Assembly: GCA_050183765.1 (NCBI GenBank)
Contig: JBFXAZ010000197.1
Span: 1 to 5,830 of the forward strand
DNA: 5,830 bases
DNA from: JAFAZJ01 sp050183765
GTDB taxonomy: Bacteria; Pseudomonadota; Alphaproteobacteria; Reyranellales; Reyranellaceae
Direction of reading: 5' to 3'
The translations under genes and the position numbers were made by a program. This document shows positions 1-5,536 of this stretch, piece by piece (position 1 is the stretch's first letter; every line of letters begins with the position of its first letter). Under the pieces are notes generated by a model, which saw nothing but the letters and a program-made list of their open reading frames with translations, was not told the origin of the DNA and did not search any database.

Positions 1-3
1 CTA

Positions 4-29
4 GAGCGAGTTGTGATCAGAGTGGATTG
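4..29 (+). repeat. Left terminal inverted repeat of the IS630 element
   Basis: Compared with the reverse complement of 1014-1042, positions 1-29 match at 24 of 29 bases, and the outer 15 bases (including the CTAG) are identical. Mismatches lie at 16, 19, 20, 25 and 28. This end is on the 3' side of the transposase gene. Confidence 0.9.
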
Positions 30-953
30 TATCCGGCGTGTCTGATGTAGTTGAGGCATTCATCAGGGGCGAAGGCATTGATGAGCTGGCCGTTTTGCCA
101 GAGGGCGTCTTTGGTTCGGCGCGCGGCTTTGCGCAGCAAGGTCTTGAACTTGGCGAAGAGCATCTCGATCGGGTTGAGATCGGGACTGTAGGGCGGCAGG
201 AACATGAGGGTCGCGCCGCGCGCGGCGATGAGCTCGGCGGCTTCGTCGCCCTTGTGGCCGGGCAGGTTGTCGAGGATGACGATGTCGCCGGGCCTGAGCT
301 CCGGGAGCAGGACCTGACGGACGTATTCGGTGAAGGCGGCGCGATCCATGGGGCCGTCGAGCACGAAGGGTGCGATCAGCCCTGCGGTGGTGAGGCCGGC
401 GAGGAAGGTGGTGGTCTTCCAGTGCCCACCTGGCGCCCGGCCCAGGGCGCGCTTGCCGATATCCGCCCACGCCTGCCGGCGCGTCATGTCGGTACGGGCG
501 CCGGTTTCGTCGAGGAAGATCAGTCGGCCCACAAGGTCAGGCTGGCGCCTTCGCCATTCGGCGCGTGCCGCGGCCACGTCCGGCCGTTCCTGCTCGCTGG
601 CGTGCACGGTTTTTTTTGACGCTGATCCCCTCGGCCGCGAAGAACCGCGACAGCATCGACTTGTCGGCGACCACGCCGTGCTCGGCCGCAAGCCGCTCGG
701 CGATGGCCTCCAGCGTCAGATCGTTCTCCCGGCGGCGCAGCGCCAGCAGCCAGTCGCGATGCGGCTTCAGCACCGAGCGGCGGTCGCCGCCCAGCGGCAA
801 GGCGCGAGTGCGTCCCTCCGCTGTGTAAGCCGCCGCCCAGCGGATCGCCGTGGCGATGCCCACCCGGAACACCGCCGCCGCCTCGTTGCGCGACAGCCCG
901 TCCTCCACCACCGCCTTCACGACCCGAATGCGAAGCTCTTCAGGATGCGCCAT
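17..953 (-). CDS. IS630-family transposase, two frames joined by a frameshift
   Basis: DDE transposase that would cut and rejoin the IS ends. Frame A starts at ATG 953, with a GGAGG-type ribosome site nine bases upstream. It carries the N-terminal helix-turn-helix region (residues about 1-50) and a linker, and if not shifted ends at 537. Frame B continues from the A run at 610-617 to the TGA at 17-19. Dropping one A joins them as SVKK-TVHASEQ, giving 311 residues, normal for the family. In the joined protein the catalytic triad is D148 (FLDET), D228 (ILDN) and E263 (PYSPDLNPIE), with 34 residues between the second D and the E, as in IS630. Frame A alone would make a DNA-binding protein without the catalytic core. 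Many related elements use programmed frameshifting or transcript slippage at such A runs. A plain inactivating indel is the alternative. Confidence 0.88.
610..617 (-). other. A8 slippery run between transposase frames
   Basis: Eight consecutive T on the plus strand, read as A8 in the transposase. Frame A reads GTC AAA AAA AAC (V-K-K-N). Frame B reads TCA AAA AAA ACC (S-K-K-T). An mRNA with seven A, or a ribosome moving +1, restores a full-length transposase. It is the longest mononucleotide run I noticed in this G+C-rich window. RNA polymerase slippage on A8 is a known way to make a mixed population of frames. Whether it operates here is inferred. Confidence 0.6.
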
Positions 954-1013
954 CTGTGCTGGCCTCCAACCCAGCCAGCTCTTTGAATCACCCTTCTTCC
1001 TCCTTGGGAATCC

Positions 1014-1039
1014 CGATTCACTGCGAACACAACTCGCTC
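1014..1039 (-). repeat. Right terminal inverted repeat of the IS630 element
   Basis: Partner of the left repeat, ending CAACTCGCTC just before the TA at 1040-1041. It lies upstream of the transposase start. The 60 or so bases between it and the ATG at 953 should hold the transposase promoter, and include the small dyad GAATC-CC-GATTC at 1008-1019. No clear -35/-10 pair stands out. Confidence 0.88.
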
Positions 1040-2919
1040 TAGCCGATGACGATCACGTCGGGATCGGGTGGATCGGCGTAGAGCTTCTCGACCAGCGCCT
1101 TGCGCCGCGAGAGCGTGGCACGCTGGTTGATGTAGCCCTTGTCGGTGAGTTCGTGGCCGTCGACCGAGGGCGGCTCGGTCATCAGCAGCGCGCGCTTCAC
1201 CTGCATCGAGGAGCCGCGCGCCGCGCGGTTCATCGCGGCGATGCCCTCTTTCAGGCGTGACACGACGGCGGGATGGCGCAGCAGGTCTTCGAGCGGCAAC
1301 TTGCCCTCGCCGTCGCCCGCGAGCAGGCGGCAGGCCGCGATATTGGGGAAGCCGAGGATGGCGACGTATCCCTTGTCCTGGCCGGCGATCACCGCGTCCT
1401 GCAGCACCGGGGTGGCGGCGGCGATCGCCGTCGTGCGCAGGGTGCCGACCAGCACGAAGGTGCCGGACATCAACTTGAAGTCCTCCACCACGCGGCCGTC
1501 GAAGACGAGACCCTGCGACGGATCGGCGGGATCGACGAAACGGCCGGCGTCGCCGATCCGGTAGAAGCCCTCCTCGTCGAACATCGTCGCGGTCAGCTCG
1601 GGTTGGCGGTGATAGCCCGGCGTGACGATGATGCCGCGCAGGCGCAGCTCGTAGCGGCCATCCTCGCCCGTCGGCACCATCTTCAGCTCGACGCCGGGGA
1701 AGGGCAGGCCGATCAGACCGACGCGCTCGCTCGCCCAGTGCACGCTGGTCGCGGTCGGCGCGGTCTCGGTGCAGCCCCAGCCGGTGATGAAGGGCGTGCG
1801 GTAGCCGGTATGGCGCACCGACAGCGCCTGCATGCGGTCGTAGAGATCGTCGGGCAGGGTGGCGCCGCCATAGGCCAGCACCTTTAGGTCGCGGAAGAAG
1901 GTGCGCGCCAGTTCGTCGTCACGCTCCAGTGCGGTGGCCAGCATGGCGAAGCCGGCCGGCACGTTGGCGAAGTAGGTGGTGGGCACCTCGCGCAGGTTGC
2001 GCAGGGTCTCGTCGAACATCCCCGGCACCGGCCGGCCGTCGTCGATATAGGTCGTGCCGCCATCGGCGAGGTTGGCCTGGAAGGTGGCGTTGCCGCCCAT
2101 GGTGTGGTTCCACGGCAGCCAGTCGAGCATCACGCCGGGCGGCTCGTCGGGCTGACGCACGCGCGCCATCTGTCCCATGGCGATGTTGGCGCACATCATC
2201 TCCTGCGTGTTCACCACCGCCTTGGGCATACCGGTCGAGCCCGAGGTGAACAGGAACTTGCCGATGGTCTTGCCGTCGATCGCCGCGATCGATCGACTCA
2301 CGGCGTTGGTCGGCGTGGTGGACTCCAGCGCGGCGAAGGGCGTCGACTGCAGGCCCGGCGGCGCGTCGTCGACATGCACGAGGGTGACGCCCTCGAGCAG
2401 GCCGGCGGCATCGAGCGAGGCGAGCGCCCTGGCGAACATCGCGCCGTTCTGCACGAAGATCATCGCCGGCCGGATCAGCCTGACGATGTAGGCCAGCTTG
2501 GCGTGGTCCTGGCTCATCAGCGAATAGGCCGGCGAGGCCGGTGCCAGCGGCGCGCGCGCCTGCATCGCCGCCATGCTCAGCAGGGCGAACTCGATCGAGT
2601 TGCCGCTGATCGGCATTACCGGCCTGTCCGGCCCGAAGCCGCGGTCGAGCAGCGCCTGGGTCAGCGCGTCGACGCGGCGCTTCGCCTCGGCATAGGTCAC
2701 CTTCAGCCACGCGCGGTCCGGCCCGCGGCGCTGCGCCAGCCAGACGCGATCCGGCGCGGCATCGGCCCATTTCGCCAGGAAGGCCGGCACGTGGCGCGCG
2801 TAGGGGATCAACACGTGGCGCGAGCGCACCACCATCGTGCCGTCGGCGCGGCGGTCGAGCGCGACGTCGCGGCTGAGGAACTCCACCGGCCGGAACGGCG
2901 CCTTCACCTGCGTGTCCAA
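1039..2919 (-). CDS. fcs: Feruloyl-CoA synthase-like AMP-forming acyl-CoA ligase
   Basis: Cytosolic adenylate-forming enzyme predicted to turn an aromatic acid such as ferulate, with ATP and CoA, into its CoA thioester. The 626 residues cover the whole ANL fold. Visible motifs are the phosphate loop FTSGSTGMPKAV (about 224-235), LDWLPWNHTMGGN (about 265-277), GWGCTETAP (about 380-388), YRIGD with the ribose-binding Asp near 457, and DGR (474-476). The C-terminal ELTDKGYINQRA holds the likely catalytic Lys near 594. SGNSIEF, PASPAYSLMSQD, the NVP stretch and the DKGxINQRA ending are hallmarks I associate with feruloyl-CoA synthases rather than fatty acid ligases. I chose the TTG start at 2919 because GGTGGAG lies about eight bases upstream. 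The frame stays open to another TTG at 3006, but those extra 29 residues look unlike protein and cover the intergenic region. The gene ends at the IS with its C-terminus intact. Exact substrate is not provable here; other hydroxycinnamates or aryl acids are possible. Confidence 0.9.
   Translation of the reverse strand: MDTQVKAPFRPVEFLSRDVALDRRADGTMVVRSRHVLIPYARHVPAFLAKWADAAPDRVWLAQRRGPDRAWLKVTYAEAKRRVDALTQALLDRGFGPDRPVMPISGNSIEFALLSMAAMQARAPLAPASPAYSLMSQDHAKLAYIVRLIRPAMIFVQNGAMFARALASLDAAGLLEGVTLVHVDDAPPGLQSTPFAALESTTPTNAVSRSIAAIDGKTIGKFLFTSGSTGMPKAVVNTQEMMCANIAMGQMARVRQPDEPPGVMLDWLPWNHTMGGNATFQANLADGGTTYIDDGRPVPGMFDETLRNLREVPTTYFANVPAGFAMLATALERDDELARTFFRDLKVLAYGGATLPDDLYDRMQALSVRHTGYRTPFITGWGCTETAPTATSVHWASERVGLIGLPFPGVELKMVPTGEDGRYELRLRGIIVTPGYHRQPELTATMFDEEGFYRIGDAGRFVDPADPSQGLVFDGRVVEDFKLMSGTFVLVGTLRTTAIAAATPVLQDAVIAGQDKGYVAILGFPNIAACRLLAGDGEGKLPLEDLLRHPAVVSRLKEGIAAMNRAARGSSMQVKRALLMTEPPSVDGHELTDKGYINQRATLSRRKALVEKLYADPPDPDVIVIG
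1040..1041. other. TA target duplication inside the ligase stop codon
   Basis: The TA next to the right IS end is also the first two bases of the minus-strand TAG stop (1041-1039) of the adjacent ligase gene. The third base, G, is the first base of the IS. The matching TA copy is at 2-3, preceded by C. The uninterrupted site therefore reads CTAG, also a TAG stop in the same frame. Confidence 0.8.
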
Positions 2920-2957
2920 GGACGTTTCTCCACCACACGTGTTCGTCGTTGCTGGCC

Positions 2958-2986
2958 GATGTAGCGGGAGCGGGCAGTCGCGGCAA
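2958..2986 (-). promoter_or_regulatory. Candidate promoter of the CoA ligase gene
   Basis: On the minus strand TTGCCG (2986-2981) and TACATC (2963-2958) are separated by exactly 17 bases. This would start transcription near 2951 and give a leader of about 30 bases before the TTG start. The -35 matches 4 of 6 and the -10 only 3 of 6 to the sigma-70 consensus, so this is a weak call supported mainly by position. Confidence 0.25.
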
Positions 2987-2999
2987 TGCTTGACGAAGG

Positions 3000-3021
3000 C
3001 AACCAATTAGTTGACGATTGG
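3000..3021. promoter_or_regulatory. Candidate MarR operator in the divergent intergenic region
   Basis: Two overlapping dyads occur just before the regulator start codon. One is CAAC-CAATTA-GTTG (3000-3013), a 14-base near-palindrome with one mismatched pair. The other is CCAAT (3003-3007) with ATTGG (3017-3021). The heptamer TTGACGA also occurs twice, at 2990-2996 and 3011-3017, 21 bases or two helical turns apart. The stretch is markedly AT-richer than its surroundings. MarR proteins usually bind short AT-rich palindromes in the promoter of their own and the divergent gene. If the TTGACG at 2990 is the -35 of the rightward gene, the dyad would sit between -35 and -10, ideal for autorepression. 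Binding is inferred. Confidence 0.35.
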
Positions 3022-3023
3022 GC

Positions 3024-3953
3024 ATGAGCGACACAGAACTGGATCGCCGCGTGCGTGCCATGCGGCGCTTCAACCGTTTCTACACTGCGCGGATCGGCGC
3101 CCTCCGCGAGGGGCTGAACGACGGCCCCTTCGGCCTGACCGAAGCGCGTGTCATGTACGAGCTGACGCATCGCGATGGACTTGCGGCGAGCGACCTGGTG
3201 CGCGAGCTGGGCGTCGATGCCGGCTATCTCAGCCGCATCCTGACGCGGCTGGCCCGGCAGGGCATGATCGAGCGCGTGCGCTCGCCCGAGGACGGACGCC
3301 GCCAGGTGCTGGCGGCGACGCGCGCCGGGCGCAAGACCTTCGCGCCGGTCGACCGCAACTCGCAGGTTGAGCTGCGGACGATGCTCGCCAAGGTGCCCGA
3401 ACCCGACCAGCGCCGGCTGCTCGAATCGATGGACACGATCGAGCGCATCCTCGGCGGTCGTCGCGAGCCGCCGGCCTATGTGCTGCGATCGCACCGCATC
3501 GGCGACATGGGCTGGGTGGTGAGCCGCCACGGCACGCTCTATGCCGAGGAGTTCGGCTGGAATCATGAGTTCGAGGGCCTGGTCGCGGAGATCGCCGCCA
3601 AGTTCATCCGCGACTTCGATCCCGCGCATGAGCGCTCGGTGATCGCCGAGAAGGACGGCAGGCCGGTGGGCTGCGCCTTCGTCGTGCGCGACAGCGCCCG
3701 GGTGGCGCGGCTGCGGCTGGTTCTGGTCGAACCCGAGACCCGCGGCAGCGGGCTGGGCCGCCTGATGGTGCGCGAATGCGAGCGCTTCGCGCGCGAGAAG
3801 GGCTATCGCAAGATGACCCTGTGGACGCACGACGTGCTGGTCGCGGCGCGCGCGATCTATGCCTCCGAGGGCTATCGCCTGGTCGAGGAGGAGCGCTACC
3901 ACAAGTTCGGCAAGGACCTCGTCGGCGAGACCTGGGAAAAGGCGCTGGCGTGA
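3024..3953 (+). CDS. MarR-type regulator fused to GNAT acetyltransferase
   Basis: A 309-residue two-domain protein. Residues 1 to about 140 form a MarR winged helix: the core TEARVMYELTHR, a recognition region near GVDAGYLSRILTRL (about 63-76), and the wing RSPEDGRRQ (86-94). Residues about 152-309 form a GNAT domain with the acetyl-CoA pyrophosphate loop RGSGLG (240-245) after the LVLVEPET strand, and an IYASEGYRLVEEE segment typical of motif B. This architecture is a recognised bacterial family. The target of acetylation is generally unknown. Stand-alone MarR proteins beside hydroxycinnamoyl-CoA ligase genes often respond to the CoA thioester, so the divergent ligase suggests a similar effector here. 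ATG 3024 is preferred to the in-frame TTG at 3018 because the extra two residues add nothing. No clear ribosome site precedes it, so a leaderless or very short leader is possible. Translation of the next gene is probably coupled. Confidence 0.9.
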   Translation: MSDTELDRRVRAMRRFNRFYTARIGALREGLNDGPFGLTEARVMYELTHRDGLAASDLVRELGVDAGYLSRILTRLARQGMIERVRSPEDGRRQVLAATRAGRKTFAPVDRNSQVELRTMLAKVPEPDQRRLLESMDTIERILGGRREPPAYVLRSHRIGDMGWVVSRHGTLYAEEFGWNHEFEGLVAEIAAKFIRDFDPAHERSVIAEKDGRPVGCAFVVRDSARVARLRLVLVEPETRGSGLGRLMVRECERFAREKGYRKMTLWTHDVLVAARAIYASEGYRLVEEERYHKFGKDLVGETWEKALA

Positions 3954-4825
3954 ACCCGGCGCTGCCGATCCTCGCGGCGGCGACCAACGGGCTGCTGATC
4001 GGCGCGGCGATGGTCGCCAGCCGCTTCGCGCTGGAGCAGATGCCGCCGGCGACGCTCGCGCTCCTGCGCTACAGCGTCGGCGCGCTCTGCCTGCTGCCGC
4101 CGCTGCTGATGATCCGCCCGGTGCGCTTCGAGCGGCGCGACCTCCTGCCGGTTGCGCTGCTGGGCGTCGTGCAGTTCGGCGTCCTGATCGCGCTGCTGAA
4201 CTGGGGCCTGCAGCGCATGCCCTCGGCGCGCGCGGCCCTGATCTTTGCGACATTTCCGCTGCTCACCATGCTGCTGGCCGCCGCCATGCGGCTCGAGCGG
4301 CTGACGCTGGCCAAGACCGCGGGCGTGCTGCTGACCTTCGCCGGCGTGGCGCTGGCGCTGGGCGAGAAGGTGGTCGCCGCGGATCGCGCGGCCGGCTGGT
4401 GGGGCGAAGCCGCCGTCTTCGCCTCGGCGATGTGCGGCGCGGCCTGCAGCGTGTTCTACCGGCCCTATGTCCGGAAGTACCCGACCCTGCAGGTGAGCTG
4501 GTTCGCGATGGTGGCGTCGGTCGCCTTCCTCGCGCTGCTGGCCGCCGGCGAGGGCGTCTTCGGCCACTGGCCGCGCTTCGATGCGGCCGGCTGGAGCGCG
4601 GTGCTGTTCGTCGGCCTCGCCAGCGCCGCCGCCTATTACCTATGGCTGTGGGCGCTGGCGCATACCAGCCCGACGCGCGTGACGGTGTTCGTCTCGGTCA
4701 GCCCGCCGACCGCGGCGCTGCTCGGCTGGGCGCTGCTCGGCGAGCCGCTGTCGTCGCTGTTCCTCGCCGCGCTGGCCTGCCTCGGCGGCGGGCTGTGGCT
4801 GGCGCATCGCCCGGTGCCGACCTAG
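3950..4825 (+). CDS. EamA/DMT-superfamily permease with ten membrane helices
   Basis: Inner-membrane protein of 291 residues with two EamA repeats of about five hydrophobic helices each (roughly 5-138 and 152-287), the standard layout of the 10-TMS drug/metabolite exporter family. Family features include the early FALEQMPPATLALLRY stretch after helix 1, GLQRMPSARAALIF in the first repeat, ALAHTSPTRVTVFVSVSPP in the second and the final LLGEPLS motif (262-268). The GTG start at 3950 overlaps the TGA of the MarR-GNAT gene as GTGA, so the two are almost certainly co-transcribed and translationally coupled. The frame stays open further upstream, but that part only shadows the regulator gene. Families of this type export amino acids, metabolites or toxic small molecules. 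Cargo cannot be read from sequence. The neighbourhood suggests an aromatic acid or its acetylated derivative. Confidence 0.9.
   Translation: MNPALPILAAATNGLLIGAAMVASRFALEQMPPATLALLRYSVGALCLLPPLLMIRPVRFERRDLLPVALLGVVQFGVLIALLNWGLQRMPSARAALIFATFPLLTMLLAAAMRLERLTLAKTAGVLLTFAGVALALGEKVVAADRAAGWWGEAAVFASAMCGAACSVFYRPYVRKYPTLQVSWFAMVASVAFLALLAAGEGVFGHWPRFDAAGWSAVLFVGLASAAAYYLWLWALAHTSPTRVTVFVSVSPPTAALLGWALLGEPLSSLFLAALACLGGGLWLAHRPVPT
4822..4825. other. CTAG shared by two convergent stop codons
   Basis: The permease stop TAG (4823-4825, plus) and the YbjN-protein stop TAG (4824-4822, minus) both lie in the palindrome CTAG. The genes therefore overlap tail to tail by four bases, and no intrinsic terminator can lie between them. 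Each transcript must end inside the other gene or by another mechanism such as Rho. Confidence 0.85.
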
Positions 4826-5316
4826 TTGCTGAAACCGATGTGCTGCTTGTATTCGCGCACCGCGAGGTTCCACCAGTCCATGTAGGCCCGGAAGTTGACG
4901 TCGACATCGGCGCCGCGCGGATTGACGTTCATCTTGATGCGATAGCGGCCGTCGCCGTCGGTCGAGGCCTGCGCCAGCCGCTTGGTCTCGTTCCACTGGT
5001 TGATCTTCTCCAGCGTCGGGGGCGAGGAGAGATTGTGGAAGCTGGCCCAGAACTGGTAGCTGCGGCAGCGCACCGGCACTTCCTCCTTGCGGCAATTGTA
5101 GAAGAAGATCACGAAACTGATGCTTTCGGTCTTCGCCGTGATCTCCGGGTCGCCATCCTTGTCGCGCTTCAGCTCGGGCGACTTGCCCATCGATTGCAGG
5201 ATGTTGACCAGTTGCTGGGGATCGACGTCGCCGCTGGTCGGCGGCGCGATCTGCGCCGCCGCGACGGCGGGAACCAGGGCCACGGCCATCGCGGCCAGTG
5301 TCGATCGAAGGGACAT
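4822..5316 (-). CDS. Exported YbjN-domain protein
   Basis: A 164-residue protein with a clear Sec-type signal peptide: MSLR, a hydrophobic stretch to about residue 20, and likely cleavage in VAAA-Q near 21/22. The mature part looks like a YbjN-type sensory/type III chaperone-like fold. It has a SISFVIFFYNC strand, FWASFHN, the INQWNETKRLAQAS helix (105-118) typical of the family, a DGDGRYRIKMNVNPRG hairpin, and a closing YMDWWNLAVREYKQHIG helix. Two cysteines, C75 and C84, bracket a short hairpin and could form a disulfide in the periplasm. ATG 5316 is chosen over GTG 5331 because GGAG lies six bases upstream and it starts a good signal peptide. E. coli YbjN is cytosolic and linked to stress and motility traits. 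The role of exported versions is unknown to me. Confidence 0.85.
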   Translation of the reverse strand: MSLRSTLAAMAVALVPAVAAAQIAPPTSGDVDPQQLVNILQSMGKSPELKRDKDGDPEITAKTESISFVIFFYNCRKEEVPVRCRSYQFWASFHNLSSPPTLEKINQWNETKRLAQASTDGDGRYRIKMNVNPRGADVDVNFRAYMDWWNLAVREYKQHIGFSN

Positions 5317-5536
5317 GCAGTTCTCCGGCACGAAATTCCGCGGCGCATCCTAGTCGATCCGAGGCGGTTCCGCGAAGCGGAGGCTCGCCGCCGCGTGCGG
5401 GAAAATGGCCGTTCATTTCACAGCCGATTTGCGCCAGAGTCCCGGCCATTCCAGTGGTAGCAGCCCGGCCGGTCGGCCGCCGGGCAGATGGCGCGATCGG
5501 CGCGCCGCGGGAAGCGCCGCACGAGGAGAGGGAACG
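5317..5536. other. Divergent intergenic region with GC-rich inverted repeats
   Basis: No gene is visible in these 220 bases, which must hold promoters for the leftward YbjN gene and the rightward dehydrogenase. On the minus strand TAGGAT (5352-5347) resembles a -10 about 30 bases before the YbjN ATG, but no good -35 precedes it. Inverted repeats include AATGGCCG (5404-5411) with CGGCCATT (5443-5450), GCCCGGC (5463-5469) with GCCGGGC (5479-5485), and GGCGCG (5490-5495) with CGCGCC (5501-5506). The last two would form stems in the dehydrogenase leader. No T tract follows, so they are not classical terminators. Confidence 0.5.

Larger units (their letters stand above)
4..1039 (-). mobile_element. 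Complete IS630-family insertion sequence
   Basis: A 1036-bp element bounded by terminal inverted repeats that begin GAGCGAGTTGTG at both ends. It is flanked by TA at 2-3 and at 1040-1041, the dinucleotide target duplication typical of IS630/Tc1-mariner elements. Both TAs lie in a CTAG context. The single transposase gene is on the minus strand and fills almost the whole element; its stop codon lies only 13 bases inside the left end. Length, ends, target duplication and DDE transposase agree, so the element looks intact and fairly recent. Its right end abuts and is co-oriented with the CoA ligase gene, so read-through from that gene could enter the transposase. Only one base is visible outside the left end. 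The window starting at the IS edge could reflect an assembly break at a repeated element. Confidence 0.93.

Noticed and set aside
17..953. Transposase as a dead pseudogene
   Set aside because: Not chosen as the main call because the frame break falls exactly on a slippery A8 run and everything else in the element is intact. It cannot be excluded from one copy.
2104..2964. Plus-strand open frame of 286 codons opposite the CoA ligase
   Set aside because: Antisense shadow rich in R, H and Q. The ligase on the other strand has full motif coverage.
2920..3006. Longer N-terminus for the CoA ligase starting at TTG 3006
   Set aside because: The extra 29 residues cover the intergenic operator-like region, lack a ribosome site and do not resemble the family, whereas TTG 2919 has a well-placed GGTGGAG.
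2904..4253. Minus-strand open frame of 449 codons opposite the MarR-GNAT and permease genes
   Set aside because: Shadow of two genes with clear domains. Its translation is R/A/P-rich and resembles no family.
3859..5460. Very long plus-strand open frame of 533 codons across permease, YbjN gene and intergenic region
   Set aside because: Low-complexity R/A/G-rich translation typical of shadow frames in GC-rich DNA. It crosses several well-supported genes and has no recognisable domain.
5463..5506. Rho-independent terminator upstream of the dehydrogenase
   Set aside because: The stems are GC-rich but no T tract follows on either strand, and no gene ends nearby on the plus strand.
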